From the NCBI GenBank assembly GCA_900767955.1, contig CAAGBC010000060.1, positions 62,001 to 126,000 on the forward strand: DNA of 64,000 nucleotides, written 5' to 3'. This document shows positions 45,096 to 53,249 of this stretch, in pieces. A program made the position numbers and the translations under genes. Numbering within the stretch: the stretch's first letter is position 1; each line of letters starts with the position of its first letter. Under the pieces are notes generated by a model that saw nothing but the letters and a program-made list of their open reading frames with translations, was not told where the DNA came from and did not search any database. This DNA comes from Spirochaetia bacterium. Lineage in GTDB: Bacteria > Spirochaetota > Spirochaetia > Treponematales > Treponemataceae.

Positions 45096-45122
45096 ATTAT
45101 ACCCCCCCCGAAAATTTTACAA
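45096..45122 (-). promoter_or_regulatory. promoter with 8-G tract in the -35/-10 spacer
   Basis: Minus strand TTGTAA (45122-45117), 15-bp spacer ending in eight G (45109-45102), TATAAT (45101-45096). The spacer is 2 bp short of optimal; tract growth to nine or ten G would give 16 or 17 bp. It drives the DUF898-like gene after a leader of about 50 bases with AGGAG. Confidence 0.65.
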
Positions 45123-45170
45123 GAAAAATACCATAATTTAAAGTAACCAAAACGAATACCATAAAATAAA

Positions 45171-45198
45171 CGCCCTCCCCGTTTTTGGGAAGAGCGTA
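45171..45198 (-). terminator. terminator downstream of the toxin-antitoxin pair
   Basis: Hairpin CGCTCTTCCC / GGGGAGGGCG (minus strand) followed by TTTATTTT; same family as the terminator at 44254. Confidence 0.65.
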
Positions 45199-45235
45199 TT
45201 TTGTACTCAAGTGAAAGCAAAATTTTGTACATACA

Positions 45236-45619
45236 TTATCTATATTCTATAGAAACACCTTTGATAAAAGAAAAATGCTTATCTCCAGTAACAACTGTTA
45301 AATTATAAGCCATTGCACAAGCACTAATCCATATATCATTTTCAGGAATTGGATGACCATCTTTTTTTAACTGAGCTTTGATTTTTGCATAAAAAGGAGC
45401 GACTATTGAATCTGATTTTATTTCTACAAGTTCAGAGCAGAAATTAGAATAAACATTGGCATTTTCTTCTTTTCTTTTGGAACATTCTGCACCAAAAAGT
45501 AATTCACCAAGAGTTACAGAAGAATAAAACAAATTTTCTTCTTCAAAAATGTCATCAAGATTGTCTTCATCTTTTATATAGCGAATAATTATATTTGTAT
45601 CGAGAAGTTTACCATTCAT
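45236..45619 (-). CDS. PIN-domain toxin (VapC-like)
   Basis: A 127-residue PIN-fold ribonuclease. Acidic metal-binding residues are in KLLDTNIIIRYI (Asp7), TLGELLFGAE (Glu about 38), ENDIWISACAMA (Asp about 95) and VTGDKHF (Asp about 113). VapC toxins cut tRNA or rRNA when freed from antitoxin. It overlaps its antitoxin gene by 11 bp. Close homologue identity cannot be settled by eye. Confidence 0.87.
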   Translation of the reverse strand: MNGKLLDTNIIIRYIKDEDNLDDIFEEENLFYSSVTLGELLFGAECSKRKEENANVYSNFCSELVEIKSDSIVAPFYAKIKAQLKKDGHPIPENDIWISACAMAYNLTVVTGDKHFSFIKGVSIEYR

Positions 45620-45827
45620 TAATGTCTACCTTTCGACCTTCTTCTATTACTTTAGAAACTAAGTCAGAATCTTCTTTACTCACTGCACCAACATATTTTT
45701 TTAAGTCTCGCTTTATTGGCTCAAATTCATCAAGGATGGTAATGATTACACGTTGATTTGGCTTTACTACAACATTTCCCTGAGTAATGTAATTTTTTCC
45801 GTCATAATACGCTTTTACAGATGTCAT
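45609..45827 (-). CDS. VapB-like antitoxin
   Basis: A 72-residue protein beginning MTSVKAYYDGKNYITQGN, the short beta-strand opening common to PIN-partner antitoxins of the DUF104/AbrB-like kind, followed by a charged helix that would bind the toxin. GGAGG lies 6 bp before the ATG. First gene of the pair and probably autoregulated. Confidence 0.8.
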   Translation of the reverse strand: MTSVKAYYDGKNYITQGNVVVKPNQRVIITILDEFEPIKRDLKKYVGAVSKEDSDLVSKVIEEGRKVDINEW

Positions 45828-45887
45828 CAGTTACCTCCGATTCAAAGTATATTTATAATATAGCATATTTTTGCAAAAAATAATACA

Positions 45888-45920
45888 AAAAAAAATGCCC
45901 TCCCCGTTTTGGAGAGGGCG
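45888..45920 (-). terminator. terminator of the CGCCCTCCCC family
   Basis: Minus strand GCGCCCTCTCC pairs with GGGGAGGGC and is followed by a T run, for genes arriving from the hsd side. Confidence 0.65.
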
Positions 45921-46055
45921 CTTGTTGCGTTAGCGCTGGGAGCCCCGAAGTCCACCGCAGGCGGCACTTGTGACGCCGAGGAGGATGAGCGTTAGCAAAG
46001 GGCGGACATAGCGCCCCAAAGGATGCGCAAGCATTCTTTGGAGAACGCCCCTACA
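45913..46055. other. GC-rich intergenic element
   Basis: About 140 bases that are well over half G+C in an AT-rich neighbourhood, with no supported frame. It contains inverted repeats, for example CCAAAGGATGC (46016-46026) facing GCATTCTTTGG (46031-46041), and GCGTTAGCGC-type motifs. It may be a dispersed repeat or structured RNA; nature unknown. Confidence 0.5.
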
Positions 46056-46091
46056 TCAAAACCTTATGCACAGCATATAAAGGAACATTTA

Positions 46092-46922
46092 TCATCCAAT
46101 CTTGTTTGCGGTATTTTCAATAAAATCCACAATTCCTTCCATAAAGATTTTTTCTCGTCTACAATAATCATTTTCTGAATCTGATTTTTGATTATAAATT
46201 TGTAAAATCAACTCTTCATAATTATAGGGAAGGTTTTGCAAACTAAAAGAATAATACAAAGCTCTGTCTTCTGCAGGAGAATAAAATCCATTTAGGTAAA
46301 ACAAAGCTCTAAGACCCGCACGTATTGCTGTGTTTAAATTTTCATGTAATTGAATAAATGCTTCCCGACGATACCAGCGATCCTTTTTATAATCAGAAAT
46401 TAGATAGTGAATATAGCCAAGTGAATTATTCAGATTTTTTTGCAAATCATATTTTGTAAATTGATTTATTTTTTCAAGCTCATTTTTATAAGAATTATTT
46501 GGGTCGTATAAAATCTGTGATTCAAGCACAGAAAATTTTCTTGGTTCTTCAAATTGTAAAAACTTATTTGTATCTATAAAATCTGTGAATAAAATGGCAA
46601 ACCACACATTATCACATTTTACACAATGATATGGAATTGGAGGATCTTGATCTGGACCAAAAATTTCTTCTGCTGTAATGCTGCTTCCTTCCTTGCGCAT
46701 AACAATTAAATCCACCATTCCATTATATTCACCGCTCTCTTTTTTCTGAGGGAAAAAGTCTGCACGAGAAACACTTCCCGAAAGAAGAATAGTTTCAATT
46801 TCTGATTTATCAATTCGATTTATAAAGTCGTAAGTTATATTTTTAAGATTTTGAATAAAATCTTTTTGTTGTTCAATGATTACTTCTTTTGTTTTCATAT
46901 TTCCCCATATTAAATCATTCAT
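46092..46922 (-). CDS. nucleotidyltransferase-domain protein
   Basis: A 276-residue protein whose N-terminal part carries a polymerase-beta-type nucleotidyltransferase pattern: LSGSVSRADFFP (about residues 48-59) followed by VDLIVMR. The C-terminal 140 residues are helical, as in helix-rich partners of such enzymes. The ATG at 46922 overlaps the metallopeptidase stop by eight bases; ATG 46898, with GGGGA just upstream, is a fair alternative. Being last in the island operon suggests a defence role (AbiEii- or MNT-like), unproven. Confidence 0.65.
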   Translation of the reverse strand: MNDLIWGNMKTKEVIIEQQKDFIQNLKNITYDFINRIDKSEIETILLSGSVSRADFFPQKKESGEYNGMVDLIVMRKEGSSITAEEIFGPDQDPPIPYHCVKCDNVWFAILFTDFIDTNKFLQFEEPRKFSVLESQILYDPNNSYKNELEKINQFTKYDLQKNLNNSLGYIHYLISDYKKDRWYRREAFIQLHENLNTAIRAGLRALFYLNGFYSPAEDRALYYSFSLQNLPYNYEELILQIYNQKSDSENDYCRREKIFMEGIVDFIENTANKIG

Positions 46923-47613
46923 AACAAGCTAGAATTTGAGTATTTAATAATTTTTTTCTATCTTTCCAATCTGGCATAAATTGATTCATCATTTCTATAA
47001 AATCTTTACCATGGTTAGAAATTTTTAAATGAATCAATTCGTGTAGAATTATGTATTCTAAACACTCTAGAGGTTTTTCAACCATTTGCAAATTGATCCA
47101 AATTCGCTTTGCCTTTGAATTGCAAGTTCCCCAACGGGTAGTCATATATTTTGTCTTAAAACTTTCACAATGAAGGTTTGTTGTTTCTTCCCACTTAGGA
47201 ATTAATCGTTCTAATTGTTCAATTAGGATTTTTCTAAACTTTTCTCGAATAAATTTTTGCCGGTTTTCTACAGAAGAGTTTTCTGGCATATACAAAAGAA
47301 TTTTTGTTCCATCAATTTTGAAAGTTCTTTTTTTTGAAGGAATGAACTCTAAAAAAAATTGTTTTCCAAAAATATAGTATGTTTCCCCGCTCACATATTG
47401 CCTTGCACTCATTCGAGGTTGATTAATAAATTTTTCTTGCTGTTTTTTTATCCAACCAAGATTTAATCGAACAAAATTTTCTATTGATTTTGTTGATAAT
47501 AACAAAGGTGCTGATACAACAACTTTCCCAAGAGGAGGTTTTACAGACAAATGCATATTTTTTATGTTCTTTTTGTTCACTTGAACATCAATTCCACTTA
47601 CTGTAATTTGCAT
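46915..47613 (-). CDS. YgjP/DUF45-type metallopeptidase
   Basis: A 232-residue protein with the zinc motif HELIHL (about residues 190-195) and the SNHGKDFIEMMNQFMPDWKDRK tail of the YgjP/SprT-like (DUF45) family. TRWGTCNSKAKRIWINLQ is the family core. Such genes often lie beside hsdR in type I loci, though the purpose is not established. Its ATG overlaps the hsdR stop by one base (TAATG). Confidence 0.88.
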   Translation of the reverse strand: MQITVSGIDVQVNKKNIKNMHLSVKPPLGKVVVSAPLLLSTKSIENFVRLNLGWIKKQQEKFINQPRMSARQYVSGETYYIFGKQFFLEFIPSKKRTFKIDGTKILLYMPENSSVENRQKFIREKFRKILIEQLERLIPKWEETTNLHCESFKTKYMTTRWGTCNSKAKRIWINLQMVEKPLECLEYIILHELIHLKISNHGKDFIEMMNQFMPDWKDRKKLLNTQILACYE

Positions 47614-50600
47614 TAATATTCATCCTGTTCTTTTACAACTTCATATATTGCTTCTACTTTTTTCATTTGCTCTTCTCTAGATAAATTCAATTCAAATTTA
47701 CGAATAACTTGATAAATACCACCTTTTATTTGGCGTTCTTTTATTAAATCACCTCTAAAATGGTCTTGTTTTGTAGTTAAAATAGATTCATGCAAAGCTA
47801 AAGCATATTCTTCATTTTGTGTAAAATTATCATACAAAGCACACAAGGCAAAACTAGAGCGAATTGATTCTGGGTAAAAATTTGATTTTAAAGGTTCTTC
47901 AATATCTGAAACTAGATTTGCATATTTTTCTAACATTTCTTTATAAGAAGCTACTTCTTCTTTTCTCTCATTTATTAGAATTTGAAAAAGTTCTGACATC
48001 TTTTGATAATATTTTGGATTTACGGGAGTTTTTTCAATTATCTTTCGTCTAATATTATTTTCAATAGTCTCCGCCACGTTTTGTTGTGCTTTATTTTGTT
48101 TTTTATTAGAATCAAAATCATTTTTTAAATCTTCAGCTTGTTTCTTTTTGATATAAGCAAGTAAAGTGAAATTTTCCATATCACCTATTTTCTCTGAATC
48201 TTCGGCTCTAATATAATTATCAATTAAGTGACGCATTGAACTATCGTACTGCTTAAGATCAATAAAATCTCCACTTGAAAGTCCAATCTCATCTTTTAAA
48301 TCCATATAATCTTTTACAAGACGATTATACGTTTCTTGTTGTTCTTTTGTATAACCAACATCATCAAAAGCAGGTTTTAAATCTGCATAAGCACGAGCAA
48401 GACTTGAAACTATTTTATACATTTTACTTCTAAGTTTTGCATATTCTTCATCATTTTCTGGATCTACATTTCCACTTTCGCCACAGAAAAAGTGTTTAAA
48501 AGCTAATTGATCTCGAGGATATTCAACATCATCTGTTAATGTATCAAGTTCCTGCAATAAAAATTCAAAACGTTTTTTTCCTTCTTCAAGTTTATTCTTT
48601 AAAAGTCCCGAAATATCTTCTTCTGAATAACCACTTAAAGCTCCACCAGTGTAAGATTTTACAGCATCTTTTAAATCACCAAACAATTCTTTATAATCAA
48701 CAATATATCCAAATTCTTTGTCTTCTCCATCTAGTCTATTTACACGACAAATCGCTTGAAAAAGACCATGATCATGCATAGTTTTATCAATATAAAGATA
48801 AGTACAAGGAGGAGCGTCAAAACCTGTAAGTAATTTATCTACAACAATAAGTAATTGCATATTTGCAGGTTCTTCAACAAACATATCTTTTACATGTTTT
48901 TCAAATGCTTCAATTTTCTTGTAAAAATCATTATCTTCCACAGAAACATCTGGATTATAACCAAGCATTTTTAAATATGCTTTTTGCTTTTTCCAATTTT
49001 CAGAATCTTCAGTTGTACTGGAAAAGTCAGTCCTTAATTCACTACGATTTGGTTTATAGGAAGAAACGATTGCACAATTTTTAAAGTTTTTATCTTGAAA
49101 AATTTCATAATATCTACAAGCTTCAGCAATACTTCCTGCAACCAAAAGAGCATTTCCACGACCATCACAAAGCCGTTGTTTTGTTTCAAAATCAAAAATA
49201 ATATCTAATGCAATTTTTTCTAATCTGTCTTTTGAACTGTAAAGCTGTTGCATTGTAGCCCATTTTTGTTTTAATGCAGCCACAGCTTTTGGCATAAGCC
49301 CTTTAGTTTTTGATTCAAACCAAGCATCAATTTTTTCTTTGTTACTTACATCTTGGGGAATATTCCTAGCTTCATAACGCAAATCAAGAACAACTCCATC
49401 ATTTACAGCTTGGTCAAATTTGTATGTATGAATAAATCCACCAAACAAAGTTGCTGTTGTTTTATGTTCCTTATCAACTTTTAAAAGTGGTGTTCCCGTA
49501 AAACCTACAAAAACAGAATCTGGCATTATAGATTTCATTGCAAGATGAAGTTTTCCTGAATTTGTACGATGACATTCATCAACAAAAACAAAAACTTTAT
49601 CTTTTACGCTAAAATCCGAAGGAATAGTCTTTTTTAATTCTTCAACATATTTTTCATAATCAAGGTCACTAACATCACCAGTTCTGCGTCCAAATTTATG
49701 GATTAAAGAACACATTAAACGATCATATCCGTCTAATAATTTTAAAAGATTATCCGAAGACCTTGAACGCTTAATATTTAAATCAACTCCAGTAAAAATC
49801 TTTTCTATTTGATCATCTAATTCTTCTCTATCTGTAATGATAAGAACTCTTGAATCCTTAATATTTTCCAAAATCCATTTAGCAAGCCAAACCATTGTAA
49901 GAGATTTTCCAGAACCTTGAGTATGCCAAACAATTCCACCTTGATTGCGAGAAAGTCGTTTTTCACAACGCTTAATTGCATAAAATTGATTATAGCGACA
50001 GATTTTCTTAATTCCAGAATCAAAAATAATAAAATTATGGATAATATCTAAGAGTCGTTCTTTTTGAAAAATTCTATAGCATTGTTGTTCTAAAAGATTT
50101 AACTGTTTTGAGCATTTTCCTTCAAGAATTTTGTCTAGATCATCTTTATCTTGAAGCTGATCGGTAAAATTGTCTTCTTTCCATTCAAGATAATACTTTT
50201 CTGTTGTGCCACTAGTTCCATATCTAAGTCCTTCACTATCATTAGCTGCGACACAAATTTGAATTGTAGAAAAAAATCGTTGAATAAACTGTTCTCGCTG
50301 ATTTGTAACATTTTGTCGAATTCCATCTGCAACACTTACTGTACTTTTCTTTAATTCCATTACAGCTATTGCAATTCCGTTTATGTAAAGAACAATATCA
50401 GGACGTTTTTCTACATTTCCATTTACAGTTACTTCTTCGGCAATATAAAAGTTATTTTTTTCAGGTTCTTCCCAGTTAATAAAATATACAGTTTTAGGAG
50501 CTTCACCAGGAAACTCTGCAAGTTTTAATCCGTATTTTAAAATGCGGTAAACTTCTTTGTTCGTATGATAAGGCGATTTTGAAAAATCATTAAGAGTTTT

Positions 50601-50798
50601 AAAGAATTCATTTTGAAGAGATTCAACAAATGGCGCACTATACCCTGAATCCGAAAGAAACTTTTTCCAGTCACCCCAACGAATATTGAAATTTTCTTCA
50701 TCTCCAAGATTACCAAGATATTTATATCCTAGTTCTTTTTCAAAGAATTTTACAATGCGATTTTGAGTTTCACGTTCAGGATGCAAAGATTTAGCCAT
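47613..50798 (-). CDS. hsdR: type I restriction enzyme, R subunit
   Basis: A 1061-residue motor-nuclease subunit that, with HsdM and HsdS, translocates and cuts unmodified DNA. N-terminal nuclease PD-(D/E)xK elements RPDIVLYINGIAIAVMELKK (about residues 133-152), Walker A in HTQGSGKSLTMVW (about 293), DECH box VFVDECHRTN (about 405), and motif VI FQAICRVNRLDG. Full length, with the C-terminal helical domain. AGGAGG precedes the ATG and the start overlaps the ATPase gene by eight bases. Confidence 0.95.
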   Translation of the reverse strand: MAKSLHPERETQNRIVKFFEKELGYKYLGNLGDEENFNIRWGDWKKFLSDSGYSAPFVESLQNEFFKTLNDFSKSPYHTNKEVYRILKYGLKLAEFPGEAPKTVYFINWEEPEKNNFYIAEEVTVNGNVEKRPDIVLYINGIAIAVMELKKSTVSVADGIRQNVTNQREQFIQRFFSTIQICVAANDSEGLRYGTSGTTEKYYLEWKEDNFTDQLQDKDDLDKILEGKCSKQLNLLEQQCYRIFQKERLLDIIHNFIIFDSGIKKICRYNQFYAIKRCEKRLSRNQGGIVWHTQGSGKSLTMVWLAKWILENIKDSRVLIITDREELDDQIEKIFTGVDLNIKRSRSSDNLLKLLDGYDRLMCSLIHKFGRRTGDVSDLDYEKYVEELKKTIPSDFSVKDKVFVFVDECHRTNSGKLHLAMKSIMPDSVFVGFTGTPLLKVDKEHKTTATLFGGFIHTYKFDQAVNDGVVLDLRYEARNIPQDVSNKEKIDAWFESKTKGLMPKAVAALKQKWATMQQLYSSKDRLEKIALDIIFDFETKQRLCDGRGNALLVAGSIAEACRYYEIFQDKNFKNCAIVSSYKPNRSELRTDFSSTTEDSENWKKQKAYLKMLGYNPDVSVEDNDFYKKIEAFEKHVKDMFVEEPANMQLLIVVDKLLTGFDAPPCTYLYIDKTMHDHGLFQAICRVNRLDGEDKEFGYIVDYKELFGDLKDAVKSYTGGALSGYSEEDISGLLKNKLEEGKKRFEFLLQELDTLTDDVEYPRDQLAFKHFFCGESGNVDPENDEEYAKLRSKMYKIVSSLARAYADLKPAFDDVGYTKEQQETYNRLVKDYMDLKDEIGLSSGDFIDLKQYDSSMRHLIDNYIRAEDSEKIGDMENFTLLAYIKKKQAEDLKNDFDSNKKQNKAQQNVAETIENNIRRKIIEKTPVNPKYYQKMSELFQILINERKEEVASYKEMLEKYANLVSDIEEPLKSNFYPESIRSSFALCALYDNFTQNEEYALALHESILTTKQDHFRGDLIKERQIKGGIYQVIRKFELNLSREEQMKKVEAIYEVVKEQDEY

Positions 50799-52155
50799 TG
50801 GATTCCTCCTGATTGTAATAATGAATTTGATTAAAATTCTGAAGATATTTTTTTAGCATAAAACAACAAAAATATGGGAATGTGTAAAACTTTCCATTAA
50901 ATCCTATGTTTTTTTTGCAAAGTTTTATTCCATAATGAATATCACCATATTTATCTTTTTCAATCAGATTGCAAAGTGATTTTGTAGCATTATCACTTGC
51001 CTTAACTTCAACAGGAATCAAACTCCTCATATCTCTTACAAAAAAATCCATTTCCAAAGTTGATTTTTCATTCTTGTAATAATAAAGATCACATCCCTGT
51101 TTTACAAAAGCATCGGCAATTATGTTTTCAAAAATCGCCCCTTTATAGGTATTAAAGTTTTTATTCTGCCTAAAATCAATCTGAGCCTCTTCATCGAGAG
51201 AAGCAATTAAAAGACCTGTATCTCGCCAGTAAATCTTATAATCATTAGGTTTATAGTTTCCTTTCAAAGGAAGCTCAGCATTTTCAAGACAATAACAGAT
51301 ATTTATTATACCTGCATCATTAAGCCAATCTATTGTTCCAACATATTCTCGATTTCTTGCACCTGGAGCTACTTTTGTAATTTGGTAGCGCTTGTTTTCT
51401 TTTGCAAGAAAAACCGAAATATGATTATAAACATTCTTGAGTTTTGCCTTATCAAGTCCAAAAGCGTATTTTGTAATATCATCTTCATAAGATTTCAAAA
51501 TTTGTCGCTGTTCTTGCAATGTGCCTGAATAATTTTTATTGGTAATGAACATATCGACAACCCGTGGCATTCCACCAAGAGTTACATATTCCATAAAATT
51601 ATCCATCCAAACTTTATATTCTAGTTCGCTAAACGGAGTTTGATTTATCATGTGTTCCAAAATACCGTCTATCTGCTCCTGCTTATAACCTTTTGCCCAC
51701 AGAAATTCTTCAAAATCAAGGGAATACATTTCATAATCAGTTTTATAACCAACACTAACAGAAGTAATTTGATTGTAATTGATGCCCAAAAGTGAACCAG
51801 AACAGATTACATCATATTTTCCGTCAATCTTAAAAAACTTAAGGCACGTAGTACAGTCAGGAAAAACTTGAATCTCATCAAAAAGAATCAAAGTTTCATT
51901 TGGAATAAATTCCCAGTCGGGCCTTAAAAGAGTGATTTCCTTTATTATAGATTCCGGTAAATACCCATTTTTAAAAATTGTTTTAAACTGCGGATCTGTA
52001 ATAAAATTAATTTCGATATAATTCTTGTAATTTTTTGCGAAATTCCTTACAGAAAAAGTTTTTCCAATTTGTCTAGCTCCTTTTATTACAAGAGGAAGTC
52101 TATCCGGATTGTTTTTCCACTGAATCAAATAATCATCAACTTTTCGCTTAAGCAT
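50791..52155 (-). CDS. AAA ATPase with DUF4143 C-terminus
   Basis: A 454-residue ATPase of the large family that has Walker A near the N-terminus (VIKGARQIGKTFSVRNF, about residues 24-40), Walker B (TLILFDEIQVF, about 87-97), and a C-terminal DUF4143 region with a nuclease-like E/K segment (LEMDFFVRD, LIPVEVKAS). Its biological task is unknown. TATAAT ends six bases before the ATG, so it is leaderless, and three 32-bp-spaced repeats lie over and upstream of the promoter. A truncated relative lies at 61355. Confidence 0.85.
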   Translation of the reverse strand: MLKRKVDDYLIQWKNNPDRLPLVIKGARQIGKTFSVRNFAKNYKNYIEINFITDPQFKTIFKNGYLPESIIKEITLLRPDWEFIPNETLILFDEIQVFPDCTTCLKFFKIDGKYDVICSGSLLGINYNQITSVSVGYKTDYEMYSLDFEEFLWAKGYKQEQIDGILEHMINQTPFSELEYKVWMDNFMEYVTLGGMPRVVDMFITNKNYSGTLQEQRQILKSYEDDITKYAFGLDKAKLKNVYNHISVFLAKENKRYQITKVAPGARNREYVGTIDWLNDAGIINICYCLENAELPLKGNYKPNDYKIYWRDTGLLIASLDEEAQIDFRQNKNFNTYKGAIFENIIADAFVKQGCDLYYYKNEKSTLEMDFFVRDMRSLIPVEVKASDNATKSLCNLIEKDKYGDIHYGIKLCKKNIGFNGKFYTFPYFCCFMLKKYLQNFNQIHYYNQEESNG

Positions 52156-52161
52156 ATTATT

Positions 52162-52190
52162 ATTATAGACCTACACATCACATTTTTCCA
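52162..52190 (-). promoter_or_regulatory. promoter of the AAA ATPase gene
   Basis: Minus strand TGGAAA (52190-52185), 17-bp spacer, TATAAT (52167-52162), six bases, ATG at 52155. The proximal repeat core covers the -35 box and spacer. Confidence 0.65.
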
Positions 52191-52252
52191 GCATATTTTG
52201 AATTAAAAATCACATTTTTCCTAATATTTCTGGGTTATTTTTCACATTTTTC
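52179..52252. repeat. three direct repeats with a 32-bp period
   Basis: The core CACATTTTTC starts at 52179, 52211 and 52243, exactly 32 bp apart, with partly similar flanks (AAAATCACATTTTTCC). The minus-strand core is GAAAAATGTG. It looks like an operator array in phase on one DNA face. Confidence 0.75.
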
Positions 52253-52270
52253 ATTTTCAAATACTACAAA

Positions 52271-53011
52271 TTAGTGTACACAAAACAATAGAACAAAAAA
52301 TAACAAAATAAATAAAACTGTCATCTTTATCTGTTTTGAAAATTTTTTAGCGAATAACTTTGTCCAATAGACAAAATTTACAATCCACCGACAATGATTA
52401 AATATATACCATGTAAATTTATTTTTCTCAAATAAGTCTTCCTTTTCATTTTCTATGTATTGCATATTCCAATAATGATTAAATTTAAATACATATTTAT
52501 GATTAAAAAAATTAAAGTAAGGCGGACTTATTGTATTTAAAAAAACTATTTCATTTGATTCTTTTATCTCGTATATATCAATTTTAGTGACAGACATATA
52601 TATATTATTATTCAGAGTATATATATGCAAATATGGAATTTCTGGAATTGAAACTATAGAAACTTCTCTACCAAATTGATATAACTCAACAACTTTTAGA
52701 ATTATTCCTGTATCTGTATAAATTTTAACTAATAATTTTAAATAAGGCATTACACCGTTAATAGTTCTAATATACATTCGCGCAGGTTTATTTGTATTAT
52801 AATTATCAAAATAATCAGGAAGATAAAATTTTATTTCAAAATTCTTTGGTTGGCATGGTATATATGGTTCATGTGCTCTTTGTGATAAAAAGGCAGTATT
52901 GGATTCCTTTAATTTATCTAAAAATATAGCACTTTGAATCTTAGAAACAAGCCCCTTTATCAATTCTTTTTTGTCAATAAATTCAGAAAGAATATCCTTT
53001 ATAGCATCCAT
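52271..53011 (-). CDS. unknown protein with C-terminal membrane span
   Basis: A 246-residue protein beginning MDAIKDILSEFIDKKELIKG. The body is soluble-looking, with a central beta-rich stretch; one strong hydrophobic span lies at the extreme C-terminus (about residues 228-246), giving a tail-anchored layout. No family recognised. The ATG at 53011 follows TATAAT (53026-53021) by nine bases; the upstream TTG at 53032 overlaps the -10 box. It sits between hamB and the AAA ATPase within the island and may be a membrane component of the defence genes, by position only. Confidence 0.6.
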   Translation of the reverse strand: MDAIKDILSEFIDKKELIKGLVSKIQSAIFLDKLKESNTAFLSQRAHEPYIPCQPKNFEIKFYLPDYFDNYNTNKPARMYIRTINGVMPYLKLLVKIYTDTGIILKVVELYQFGREVSIVSIPEIPYLHIYTLNNNIYMSVTKIDIYEIKESNEIVFLNTISPPYFNFFNHKYVFKFNHYWNMQYIENEKEDLFEKNKFTWYIFNHCRWIVNFVYWTKLFAKKFSKQIKMTVLFILLFFVLLFCVH

Positions 53012-53249
53012 AATATTTTTATTATAAAACAAAAAAAAGAAAAAACATCAATTTTTACATAGTGATATTCGCACTTGTAATTTTGAGGATATGAATTTTC
53101 TTAAACAGTGATTTTTATGACATCAATCAAATCTTCATCACGCTTTCCGATGAAAAGCACACCGCTCTAATTATTTACAAAATCGTAAATCCATTTGAGA
53201 TATTCACCTCACCATAATTCTTTGTATTCGATTAACTAGGATTCGGAAA

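Noticed and set aside
45047..45232. 61-codon minus-strand frame upstream of the DUF898-like gene
   Set aside because: It runs through the promoter, the G tract and part of a terminator, and has no ribosome-binding site.
52179..52252. Possible CRISPR array
   Set aside because: The 32-bp period refers to the whole unit, the shared core is only about 10-14 bp, there are three copies over a promoter, and no cas gene is present.
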